NCBI RefSeq assembly: GCF_024323335.1
Contig: NC_066583.1
Span: 18,026,665 to 18,090,664 of the forward strand
Length of the DNA stretch: 64,000 nt
Direction of reading: 5' to 3'
Source of the DNA: Lathyrus oleraceus
Taxonomy: Eukaryota; Streptophyta; Magnoliopsida; Fabales; Fabaceae
In this document: positions 47,839 to 57,717 of the stretch, in pieces
Layout of the letters: each line of letters begins with the position of its first letter
How positions within the stretch are numbered: position 1 is the first letter of the stretch
Position numbers and translations under genes: made by a program
The notes under the pieces: model-generated
Seen by the model: the letters and a program-made list of their open reading frames with translations, nothing else
Told to the model about the DNA's origin: nothing
Databases searched by the model: none

Positions 47839-49149
47839 TTGGGAAAACTAATCACAAAGGACCCAAAAGATTCTAGGTACCAAAAGATAAGATTGTTTAT
47901 GTTGCAAATATCTTATGCAGCAGAGTTAAAACACCAGTCATGGTACCTGGACTCTGGATGCTCGCGACACATGACAGGAAGAAAGTATATGTTCCAAAAC
48001 CTGGAACTTAAAGATGTAGGCTTCGTAGGTTTCAGAGGAAATCAGAAAGGAAGGATCAGAGGCTCCGGAACTATTGGTAATGGTATTCTTCCCTCTATAT
48101 CTGATGTTCTCTATGTAGAAGGATTAATGCATAATGTGTTATCAATAAGTCAATTAAGTGATAACGGGTATGATGTAATCTTCAATCAAAAAACATATAA
48201 AGCAATTAATCAGAACAATGGAACAATCCTATTCACTGGCAAGAGGAAAAACAATATTTATAAAATAAATCTTTCAGACTTAAAAGAACAAAATGTGAAA
48301 TGTTTAATGTCTGTTCATGAAGAGCAATGGGTATGGCATAGACGCTTGGGCCACATTAGCATGAGAAATCTATCTCAGCTAAATAAACTCGAGTTAGTCA
48401 GAGGCCTACCCAAGCTGAAGTTTTCTTCAGATGCTCTATGTGAAGTATGTCAGAAAGGAAAATTTTCAAAATCGTCTTTTAAAAGGAAAAGTATTGTTTC
48501 TACCTCTAAGCCTTTGGAACTTCTTCACATTGATTTGTTTGGTCCTATGAAAACAACATCAGTCAATGGGAAGAAATATGGACTAGTTATTGTTGATGAT
48601 TTTAGTCGCTGGACATGGGTAAAATTCTTAAAGCACAAGAGTGAGTCTCACTCTGTATTCACTAGCTTCTGTTCCAAAGTGCAAAACGAATTTGACTCTA
48701 AAATCATCAGAGTCAGAAGTGATCATGGTGGAGAATTTGAAAATAAGTTTTTTGAAGAATTATTTGACTCTAATGGAATATCCCATGATTTCTCCTGTCA
48801 TAGAACTCGACAACAAAATGGAGTTGTAGAAAGGAAGAATATGACACTCCAAGAGATGGCCAGAACCATGACCAATGAAACAAATGTGGCTAAGCACTTT
48901 TGGGCTGAAGGAGTAAATACAGCGTGTTGTATTCAGAATAGAATCTCCATAAGACCTATTCTGGAAAAGACTCCCTATGAATTGTGTAAAGGAAGAAAAC
49001 CCAACATTTCTTATTTTCATCCATTTGGATGCTCTTGCTTTATTTTGAATACTAAAGAACATCTGAACAAGTTTGATTCAAAAGCACAAAAAGGTATTAT
49101 GTTAGGATACTCAGAACGCTCTAAAGGCTACAGAGTATACAATACATAA
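47839..49149 (+). pseudogene. Copia C protease and integrase
   Basis: 436-codon open stretch in a different frame from gag; the start is set only by the first ATG. Protease active site SWYLDSGCSRHMTG (Asp 38). Integrase zinc site H167, H172, C201, C204 (WHRRLGH..CEVCQKGK). Catalytic D232 (HIDLFGP), D295 (RSDHGGEF) and E331 (VVERKN) are all present with 35 residues between the last two. The C-terminal copia segment (FGCSCFILN, GIMLGYSERSKGYRVYN) ends at a TAA at 49147-49149. This is the best-preserved pol part in the window, but a frameshift before it and stops after it separate it from gag and RT. Confidence 0.9.
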
Positions 49150-50213
49150 ACCAAAATTGTGGAAGAATCAATTCACGTCAGATTTGATGATAAGTTTGAC
49201 CCTGAAAAGTAAAATCTAGTTGAGAAACTTGCAGATCTGGAGATTACTCTTGCAGGTTTTGACGAGAAGATCAAAGCACCAGAAGTATCTGATATACAAA
49301 GTTCAGAAGGAACTAAAGCCCCAACGATCCAAAAGAAATCAAAAAATCGCCCCAACATATCTGAAGAGTTGATTCTGGGAAACAAGGATGAACCTATCCG
49401 AACTAGGTCAACCTTCAAGGTACTTGAAGAAACCCCTCTGGGACTAGTATCTCTGATCGAGCCTACTTCCTGTGATGAGGCACTTCAAGATGACGACTGG
49501 GTTCTAGCCATGCGAGAAGAGCTAGATCAATTCTCAAAGAATGACGTCTGGGATCGTGTTCCTAAACCCAAAGGCACTCACATTGTTGGAACCAGATGGG
49601 TGTTCAGAAACAAGCTAAATGAGAAAGGCGAAGTCGTCAGAAATAAAGCCCGACTGGTGGCTCAAGGGTACAGTCAACAAGAAGGCATTGACTATAATGA
49701 AACCTTTGCCCCAGTCGCCAGGTTAGAATCTATTCGCTTACTTGTTTCTTTCGTTGTAAATCATTTTATCAAACTATATCAAATGGATCTCAAGAGCGCA
49801 TTTCTTAATGGCTATATATCAGAAAAAGTGTACGTCAATCAACCTCCAGGTTTTGAAAATTCAAATTGTCCAGAACATGTTTTTAAACTTAAGAAATCTT
49901 TATACGGGCTAAAACAAGCTCCCAGAGCTTGGTATGAAAGACTAAGTAATTTTCTTCTGGAACATGATTTTATCAGAGGGAAAGTTGACTCTACACTCTT
50001 CTATAAAAACATTAATAATGACCTCATGATATGCCAGATATATGTTGATGACATCATCTTTGGTTCAGCTAACCCCTCTGTGTGTCAAGAATTCTCTAAG
50101 CTAATGCAGGCAGAATTTGAAATGAGCTTAATGCAAGAACTAAAGTTCTTTTTAGGAATTCAAATCAATCAAGCTTCAGAAGCCACCTATGTGTCGCAAC
50201 CTGAAAAATACAG
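49150..50213 (+). pseudogene. Copia C reverse transcriptase, cut by element 2
   Basis: Same frame as the integrase after stops at 49147 and about 49210. From 49369: EALQDDDWVLAMREELDQF, GTRWVFRNKLNEKGEVVRNKARLVAQGYSQQEGIDYNETFAPVARLESIRLL, YQMDLKSAFLNGYISEKVYVNQPPGFE, SLYGLKQAPRAWY and IYVDDIIFGS (catalytic Asp pair). The copia sequence stops after TYVSQPEKYS at 50213. The next ~75 codons that stay open to 50433 belong to the inserted LTR. Confidence 0.9.
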
Positions 50214-51979
50214 TGTGCGAAAAAACAACCGGCGAAAGAAAATGACAGAAGAGTCGCCACCGTGCGTTATTTATCCCAAAGGAGGGAAAGGAAACGCTCG
50301 AAGTAAACCTGAAAAGAGGAAAGGAAAAGACAAGGTCTTGCAACCAAATTTTGGGTTCGGGAGTCGGTTATGCGAAGGGAAGGTATTAGCACCCCTACGC
50401 ATCCGTAGTACTCTACGGGAAACACTTTTGTAGTTCTTGTCTAAAGGGTGTGAGTTTATCTTGTGTTGTTTACTAAAAAAGGGGTTAAATGACTCGCGCG
50501 GATGTCGCATCCACTGCATACGTATCTCATCTGAATATGAGAATCAGAGTCTTCGTAGCTCAGCTGATTTATGGGTTGGGGGGATGTGTGCTCGCTAAGA
50601 CATCGCGTCTTATGCCTATGTATCTCATCTGGAATGAGAATCAGAGCAAGCCGTAGTTCGGCTAACTACGGGGTTAAGGATTATGTTTTGGGGGCGGACG
50701 ACGTTACTACGCAATCTACCGGATGCTCGACCTTTGGAGACTTACTCACCTGTAGTAGAAGGAGTAAACGTGTGTTTAGGAGAAGAAAAATCAATGAAGG
50801 GTTAAGGTTTGGGATGCTCATGCAAAAAGGCAGTCCTTGACGAAGGAACCGCGCTACCTGCGGGGATACAAACACATACAAAACAAACATGTATAAAGTA
50901 AATGTGCCAACAAGGCAATCAGAATAAATCTCCCAAATGGTATCCCACAAGCAAAGTGGAATATCCAGCGAGCTATCCCTGCAAAAATCATGTGAGCCTT
51001 CACAAAAACTCAACAAAAGGGTTAGTGAAACAAGATAAAGGATTAGGAGAAAACATGCTATGACAAACGTAAGTCAGATTAGAGCAAAACAATATGGTTT
51101 TTCATGGATAACAGTAGGGTTTCGGAAACCTCAAACCTTGTGGCATACACTTCAGAAATTAAACGATTAAGCATTCAAGGCATTATTTATACATTCATAC
51201 ATAATTATGAACCCGTGGGCAAAAACCTAATGAAATTCATCCATCATACCTCAAACATTCAGAGTATTCAACTTCAAAGCACAAAGGTAATGGGAATAAG
51301 GGCAAATCTGATTGGAGAGATCGGTTGAAATCAAATGGCACGGCTGGATTTGCAAAGCAATGTTAGGGTTTGCTTGAGCCGAAAGTGTGTGAGTCAGAAT
51401 GAACCTTTTAGAGTTGCTTGGAGGTTGCTCTGAACTCTGTTAGCTCTTCTCTCACTATCTTTTTCCCCAGGGTTCTTCTCTCACTATCTTTTTCCCAGAC
51501 AGGGTAATAGGAATAGAATGCCTTTTGTTTCACTGAAACTCTAAATTTATAACCTGATTTTTGTGGACCTGTGGGCTCAAATGAGAGAGGTCCAAGTCCA
51601 AGATTTTTTCTTTTATTTATTTATTTATTTTTGTTTTTCTTTTTTTTCGTTTTTTTTTTTCTTGTTATTTTTTTTTTCAAAACATGTGGGCTTCGCCTAG
51701 CGAGCATGACAGCTCATGAACAAACCTTTGCTCCTTCAAGATTAACGTTTTGACTGGCGAATAGACCCCTGTTGGAAGTAACTCAAGTTTTCCCCTTGTG
51801 TTGACTGATCATCTAAATAGAGCCCACAAAGTGTCCTGGATGATGTTCAAGCTTCTTGGATCCGATTCCGATTGCCATGATGAAATGCAAATGCTAAATG
51901 ACCTAAAAATGAATGCATGCATGAGGTGTAAAGCGTATGCGTCCAGGAAAAATGAAGGGTAAATTTTGGGGTATTACAG
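50214..51979 (-). repeat. 3' LTR of element 2
   Basis: Minus strand starts TGTAATACCCCAAAATTTACC at 51979 and ends ..TTTTTTCGCACA near 50214, about 1.77 kb. It has a TATAAATTT box at 51551-51543. The conserved Ogre U5 block (GTCGCCACCGTGCG, GGTTATGCGAAGGGAAGG, AGCACCC, CGTAGTACTCTACGGG) lies at 50253-50421. Long T runs occur near 51605-51680. The exact left edge could be 50214 or 50216. Confidence 0.85.
50500..50673 (-). other. U5 hairpin modules of element 2, two copies
   Basis: Copy 1: GGAT-GTCGC-ATCC (50500-50512), then CTGCATACGTATCTCATCTG, GAGAATCAGAG and CGTAGCTCAGCTG. Copy 2: TAAGAC-ATCGC-GTCTTA (50596-50612), then TGCCTATGTATCTCATCTGG, GAGAATCAGAG and CGTAGTTCGGCT. The loops are alike while the arms differ in a compensated way. 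Confidence 0.6.
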
Positions 51980-51996
51980 CTGCCCCTATTCAATCA
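51980..51996 (-). other. Polypurine tract of element 2
   Basis: Minus strand ..GAATAGGGGCAGC directly before the LTR start TGTAATACC, the usual Ogre form. Confidence 0.8.
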
Positions 51997-52167
51997 ACTG
52001 GAGACCTGGAAAGAAGATAGCAGCGGCTTTCGTGCTTTCGAGGTATCAAGGGATTGAATACAATAAAAGCCCGAAAATTTGCACTGAAGTGAAATGAAGT
52101 AACAATGCCTGTCAGAATCGGCAAAGAGGTGGTCTTGAAAGAAGAATCCGTCTGGTACGGTGAGAGT

Positions 52168-52422
52168 CAGTCTGAATACCGAAAAAGAATGTTAACCTGG
52201 ATACCAAAATAAATGGTAACACAGAAATAACCATGGCCTGAATGCCGCTCATCAGTCTGAATACCGAAAAAGAATGTTAACCTGGATACCAAAATAAATG
52301 GTAACACAGAAATAACCATGGCCTGAATGTCGCTCATCAGTCTGAATACCAAAAAAGAATGTTAACCTGGATACCAAAATAAATGGTAACACAGAAATAA
52401 CCATGGCCTGAATGCCGCTCAT
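52168..52422. repeat. Tandem array, 85-bp unit, three copies
   Basis: CAGTCTGAATACC starts at 52168, 52253, 52338 and 52423, so the period is exactly 85 bp. Three near-identical full units (with ATGTTAACCTGG and GGTAACACAGAAATAACC) are followed by a partial one. The array lies in the 3' region of element 2. Confidence 0.95.
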
Positions 52423-52503
52423 CAGTCTGAATACTGGAAATGACTTCGATCTGAACATCGGGAGATATGAGATTATTAATATCGGTCTGAACACCGAGAG
52501 GCT

Positions 52504-52799
52504 GGCCTGAATGCCACAAGTTGCGTCGACCTGAACGTCGGAAACTTCTTCGATTTAAACATCGGAAAACTGGCCTGAATGCCGCAAGTTGCATCGACCT
52601 GAACGTCGGAAACTTCTTCGATCTGAACGTCGGAAAATTGGCCTGAATACCACAAGTTGCATCGACCTGAATGTCGGAAACTTCTTCGATCTGAACATCG
52701 GAAAACTGGCCTGAACGCCACAAGTTGCATCGACCTGAACGTCGGAAACTTCTTCGATCTGAACATCGGAAAACTGGCCTGAACGCCACTTCGGTCTGA
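52504..52799. repeat. Tandem array, 68-bp unit, four to five copies
   Basis: GGCCTGAA starts at 52504, 52572, 52640, 52708 and 52776, an exact 68-bp period. Each unit contains ACCTGAACGTCGGAAACTTC and ATCTGAACATCGGAAAA-type blocks, which are themselves related subrepeats. Minus-strand frames across it are open because 68-bp units without stops rotate through all frames; no protein is inferred. Confidence 0.95.
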
Positions 52800-53718
52800 A
52801 TACCGGAAACTTCATGCCTGTCAGCATCGGCAGAAATAGGGAACGATAATAGAGGCGGCGCATGGGCCAATGACACTTGCTGGGGATAACAAAGGTAAGT
52901 CATGAACAATCTTCAGTCTGAGTACTGGAAACAACTTTTGGCTTATCACTTGGGATACCTAGAATGTTTTATGCTTACATGCGTATGTTTGAATTTTTCA
53001 ATGGCGTAATGCTCCATGAAAATGGAAATGCTACGCGATTTGGGAGGATGCAATGCAATATGATTCTACATGCAGGGATGCGAAATGCTGGGTAGAATGC
53101 CAAGCTGAGGCAAGGGGATCTGCTGGGGATTGAAGAATCCAACGCTCTGATCAGCTTTGCAGGGATAAGATATCGAATTCGTCTGTTGGGGGAAAACATT
53201 CACGATCATCTGCAGGGGATTTTAAGGAAATGCCCCGAGGGTACCTGTTCTGAATAGACGATCCAAAGCACTTAAAATTTACAGCAATTTTAAATGTTTA
53301 TTAAGCATGTACCTGTAAAGCTCTTATGTGTCATGATGTAATGTTTATCAAAAAATTCGGACGTCATTTTTGCAAACAAAACAAAAAAATGAAAGTGAAA
53401 ACAGAGATATACTGAATAACATGATTTTATTGATTGAACGACCTCTGAATAGGCATTTACATCAGGAAGAAATCCCAGGAAAGAGGTAATCGCACAACAG
53501 ATAAAAATAGACATTAATCTAATGGCAATGTGAAATGGATTTCTATTGGGTTCCAATTCTGCTATGACTTGCTCGTCTTCAAGATCCTCCAGATGATCAG
53601 CTTTCTGAAAGAGTGATTGGACTGTTTCCTATCCTTCAAAAGTTTCCAGTCATTGACACGAGATGAGATTCAGAACTACTCAGAACGCAGTCATTCGCTT
53701 AATCCCTAACTTTTGCCT

Positions 53719-53906
53719 GGATCGCCCTTATCGGGTTTTCAATCCACCGGGATACCCATTTTTGCCTAAGTTGCCTTTTCAGGTTTTCAACTTACCGGGT
53801 GTACAATCTTTTCACTTTTAATCCCTAATTTTTGCCATAACCTTTTTCATTTTCTTGGTTCGCCGGGATGCCCATTTTTGCCTGGACTACTCTTTTTATT
53901 GTCCAG
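53719..53906 (-). repeat. Post-pol hairpins of element 2, four copies
   Basis: Minus-strand arms: CTGGAC/GTCCAG (53901-53906 and 53882-53887), AACC/GGTT (53857-53860 and 53839-53842, weak), TAAGTTG/CAACTTA (53788-53794 and 53767-53773, inner CCT-GAAA-AGG) and GGATTG/CGATCC (53740-53745 and 53719-53724, inner CCC/GGG). Each 3' arm leads into GGCAAAA. The first starts 10 bases after the integrase stop. Confidence 0.7.
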
Positions 53907-53916
53907 CGGGTCTATT

Positions 53917-54582
53917 TCATGCGAAGTATTTTTTAACTGCGTCTGAGTTCACCGGGGAAGTGAAGTTTTCACCATCCATCGTTGCAAGCATTAAGGCCCC
54001 ACCATCAAAAACCTTGGTGACAATATACGGTCCATCATAGTTAGGAGTCCACTTGCCCCTGTGATCTGTCTGAGGAGGAAGGATCCTTTTCAACACCAAA
54101 TCCCCGACCTGGAAGCATCGAGGACGCACTTTCTGATCAAAGGCTCTCTTCATCCGACTTTGATACAACTGCCTATGACAAATGGCTGCCATTCGCTTCT
54201 CTTTGATAAGACTCAACTCATTGAACCTTGTCTGAATCCATTCAGCTTCGTCTAACTTGACATCCAACAGGACTCTTAGAGAAGGAATCTCCACTTCAAC
54301 AGGTAGGACTGCTTCCATACCATACACAAGGGAGTAAGGGGTTGCTCCGGTCGATGTACGTACTGAAGTACGACACCCATGCAAGGCGAAGGGTAGCATC
54401 TCATGCCAATCTCTGTATGTAACGACCATCTTCTGCACAATCTTCTTTATGTTCTTATTTGCCGCTTCAACAACACCGTTCATCTTAGGGCGGTAAGGGG
54501 AAGAACTGTGATGCTGAATGTTGAAGTCCTAGCACAACTCCTTCATCATTTTGTTGTTGAGATTAGAACCATTATCAGTAAT
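53917..54582 (-). pseudogene. Element 2 integrase, C-terminal half
   Basis: Minus strand: ITDNGSNLNNKMMKELC with the second catalytic Asp, a stop near 54530, then SSPYRPKMNGVVEAANKNIKKIVQKMV (Glu). The intact C-terminal part follows: TSTGATPYSLVYGMEAVLPVEVEIPS, the GPY/F segment NYDGPYIVTKVFDGGALML, and the end VNSDAVKKYFA, stop 53917. It is close to the integrase of the Ogre at 22633-23979 but from another family. The first catalytic Asp and the zinc site are deleted. Confidence 0.9.
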
Positions 54583-54987
54583 TGTCAGCTCCTGGGAAAG
54601 AATCTGATATCCTGGGCCAGCAAAAGACAATCAACCATAGCCTTGTCCACTGCAGAAGCAGAATATATTTCAGCATCATTATGCACTACTCAGATGCTCT
54701 GGATGAAGAATCAACTAGAGGATCTTCAAATCTTTGAGAGTAACATTCCTATCTTCTGTGACAATACTGCTGCCATCTGTTTAAGTAAGAATCCTATTTT
54801 GCACTCCAGAGCTAAGCACATAGAAATAAAACATCATTTCATTAGAGACTATGTTCAGAAAGGGGTAGTAATGTTAAAATTTATTGATACAGACCATCAA
54901 TGGGCTGACATCTTCACCAAACCCCTTGCTGAAGATATATTCTCTTTTATCTTAAAGAATCTAAACATTCAAAATTGTCCTGAATAA
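54583..54987 (+). pseudogene. Copia C RNase H, part after element 2
   Basis: Reads CQLLGKNLISWASKRQSTIALSTAEAEYISAS, IPIFCDNTAAICLSKNPILHSRAKHIEIKHHFIRDYV and DTDHQWADIFTKPLAEDIFSFI, the copia RNase H and pol C-terminus, with stop TAA at 54985-54987. The open frame extends left to 54403 only by reading the opposite strand of element 2. Compared with usual copia spacing, about 130 residues between RT and this point are missing. Confidence 0.9.
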
Positions 54988-55492
54988 AATGTGCCTCTGA
55001 GATAGCAAAATAAGACTCTGATGTAAACAGTTGGATTCTGTATCTGACTCTGATGCTACTACCAGTTAGAAGTCATCTGAGTTAGAAATCTCCAGGAACC
55101 AACCCCTTGGTATTCCTGAAGATAAGATAAAGTAACACGTGGAGCATCATGCATCTGACCTTGGAACTTCTAGACAGCTGCCTAGCAGTAATCAAGAAAC
55201 AGTCTCTTGAGATCTCCTCGAGCAGTGTGCTGATTTTGGGATTAGACATCATTTATGAGCTGTAATCATTTTCCCTATAACGTGCGTACTTGGTTTTTAT
55301 GCTAAACTCATGTTTGTGTGTCGTTTTGCATGCGCCCTAATTTGGGTATTTAAACGCTTCATTTCACAATTGCACACTTTTCACTCACAAACACTCCTAA
55401 CCCTCTCCTTCAGTTTTCCTCTCTCTCTCTCTCTCTCAAAGGCATTTCTACAGCGTTACTCAGGTTCTTCAACCTTCACTTCAAGTTCATCA
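54988..55492 (+). promoter_or_regulatory. Spacer with promoter-like segment before the third ORF
   Basis: About 500 bp between the pol stop and the likely start of the envelope-position ORF. It contains TATTTAAA at 55347-55354 (context GGGTATTTAAACGC), then a CA/CT-rich leader with (CT)9 at 55419-55437 and TCATCAATG at 55487-55495. The arrangement looks like a plant core promoter plus short leader. The pol frame is not continuous with the next ORF. Confidence 0.4.
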
Positions 55493-57414
55493 ATGATCTT
55501 CATGGATTCTCAACAACAATCTGTGTATAACTTCTCTCAACAGATGAACTCAACTGAGCAAGCTCCAAGTTCAAGTCATCAAAACCCAGCAGTCACCGGC
55601 GTCGTCTCCACTCCCATTTACAAAGAACCTCACATTCTTGATTGTGAGCCTCATATTCATCTTGCCACTCCGTTTGAAAAGATGGAAGTGTTGTGTGAAA
55701 CCTTGGTGGATTTTGACAACATGAGAAGAAATGGTGTCGACCTCACTGATGAACTCAAGAAGCAAGGGTGGGAAAACTATTTTAAACGTCTCTATGGCCC
55801 AGTTTACACTAATTTGGTAAAAGAATTCTGGAGGTTCGCTGACTCTGACGATCACTACATTGTCTCCTACGTTCTGGGATTCAAGATAGTCATCACAGAG
55901 AAATCAATTGCTGCTCTTCTGGGCATGGAGAAGACTGGAGGAAGACGCATATACAACATCAATCCTAGGGCAAAGTATCTGTCCCATGAGATAAACCCTA
56001 CAATTTTTCAACAGAGTACTGAAGGCAAGCATTCCAAGAACAAGGAACTACATCTGAACCTTCGGGTATGGCTGAAGATCATCTTAGGCACCATCCATCA
56101 CTGCCCAGCCTCAAACTCCTCAGATTATATCAACACAGACCAGAAATGCATTCTTTACTGCATACACAAGGGTCTGAAGCTCTGCCTTCCCGCACTCCTA
56201 TTCAAATATCTCAGAGACTCCGCGAAAGATACCAAAAACAACATGAAGACAAGGAATTACATTCCTTTGGGGAGACTTATATCTGATGTGCTGATTGAAA
56301 GTGGCCTCGTGGACCATCTGATACAGTTCAGACTCATGGAAGACGTGATGATAGATATTGGAAGTCCTCTGAACGCTCGCAATCTGAAGAGCATGGGAAT
56401 TATTAATCAAGTAAGGGTCAAACCAACTCTGGACACCTCCTGGGAAGCACTTAAAGATCAGAGAGAGATCCCAAATGGACTCTATCTGTTCTCAATGATC
56501 GACCCTCCAGAGGTAGTTATGTACTATTTAGATGATCTGCGCAAACAAGGAGTAGACATCTCAGATTTCTCCTTAGACTGGATGCCCGAATTTCCTCCAG
56601 ATTTCATGAAGAGGCCACAAGAACCATCTGAGAAGGAAAAGCAGGAAAAGAGAGCAAAGCTGGGAGAACCATCTGGATCAAGACCTCCAGTACCTCTAGT
56701 TGGATCACCTAGTAAGTCTGTACCTCTCCCTCCTTCTGTAAAAATAAAACCAGTTTCTTCCTCACTCCCTCAACCTTCGCCCATATACACAACCTCTGAA
56801 ACTCCTCCCTCAACCTCTAGACCATCTAACCAACCTTCTAAAAAATTCAACCTTGCCGCCACATCTCTACCTGTTTCAGAAGCAGAAATGCTGAACGAAA
56901 CCACTTCACCCTCCTCATCACCATCTCCACAATCCCCACCTTACTACACCCTCTCATCTGACACTGAACCTTCTGACCCTCACTCTCCAACTCTGGCTCA
57001 GCTTCAAAACCGTGCTATGGCCTATCAACAACCAACACACTCTAGCCCTGAACTAGAAGTTACCTCTCCACCCCCAGAAAACCCAATCACAACCACCTCT
57101 GACCCCGCACCATCCGAACCAATCCACTATGAATCACAACCATCCCAACCACAACACTCTGAAACACCTCAACCAACTACCTCCGCTGACCCACCAACTG
57201 CCATTCTTAACTTAAGCCCCCCCCCACTTCTCCTTCCCAAGCCTCTGAACCAGAAACCACCCTTCTAACCCTTGAGGAAGCAATTAAGGTGTTTGCAGAA
57301 GCTTCAATTGACAAGAGCAAGTCTCTGACCATCAACTCTGGCATCAGTGATGATCCCTCCGCTGTAAGGACTCACTGGAACAGAGCGATTAGTTGGATGA
57401 CTTCTGAAGCCTTC
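55493..57414 (+). pseudogene. Copia C third ORF (envelope-position protein), frameshifted and cut
   Basis: The frame opens at 55310, but the ATG at 55493 or 55502 (MDSQQQSVYNFSQQMNS) is the likelier start because a TATA-like box lies between. Residues after it form a globular region matching the 'putative plant transposon protein' type (KKQGWENYFKRLYGPVYTNLV, YVLGFKIVITEKSIAALLGM, YIPLGRLISDVLIESGLVDHL), then a basic patch (EKEKQEKRAK) and a long Pro/Ser/Thr-rich tail. In Sireviruses the gene in this place is called envelope-like; its function is unproven. I see no clear membrane segment after 55493. The frame ends at 57268 after a C run near 57217-57226; another frame stays open past it to 57414, where element 3 begins. 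The C-terminus is therefore lost. Confidence 0.75.
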
Positions 57415-57717
57415 TGTCGCATCACGCGAAAAACCGGCGGGAAAAGAAGAACAACAGAGCCGCCACCGTGCGTTATTTATCCCAAAAGAGGGAAAGGAAA
57501 CGCTCAGAGTAAACCTGGGAAAGAACATGGTCTCGCGACCAAAGAGGATGGGTTCGGGAGTCGGTTATGCGAAGGGAAGGTATTAGCACCCCTACGCATC
57601 CGTAGTACTCTACGGGATCCACGCACACTAGAAAGGAAATTGGTTGCTAAACACTGCTCAAATATTCACACACACTGGCTGAAAGAAACGAAAGAGACTG
57701 ACTGAAACTGAACTCGG

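Larger units (their letters stand above)
50214..54582 (-). mobile_element. Element 2: Tat/Ogre-like gypsy, 5' part deleted
   Basis: Minus-strand remnant with a 3' LTR (50214-51979), polypurine tract, a 3' region with two tandem arrays, post-pol hairpins and the integrase C-terminal half. It stops inside the integrase core at 54582, where copia C RNase H resumes. The 5' LTR, gag, protease, RT and RNase H are missing, together with about 0.4 kb of copia C. A single deletion after insertion is the simplest explanation. Confidence 0.85.
45079..57414 (+). mobile_element. Copia C: Sirevirus-type (SIRE/Maximus-like) copia element
   Basis: 5' LTR, tRNA-Met primer site, a long gag with zinc knuckle and coiled-coil tail, protease, integrase, RT, RNase H, and a further large ORF after pol. 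An extra gene behind pol together with a large gag is the Sirevirus signature. The element is interrupted by the Tat-like element 2 (50214-54582) and again at 57415 by element 3; its 3' LTR is outside the window. It sits in gag of gypsy element D. Stops and shifts occur in gag and pol. Confidence 0.88.

Noticed and set aside
52167..52909. Long minus-strand open frames (up to 190 codons) with a repeated Phe/Arg/Ser pattern
   Set aside because: They run through the 85- and 68-bp arrays; the repeat itself lacks stops and produces the pattern in several frames. No domain is seen.
55310..55492. N-terminal 61 residues of the third copia C ORF as a signal or membrane anchor
   Set aside because: Hydrophobic by composition, but it overlaps a TATA-like box and a CT repeat, so it is more likely leader sequence; kept only as an alternative.
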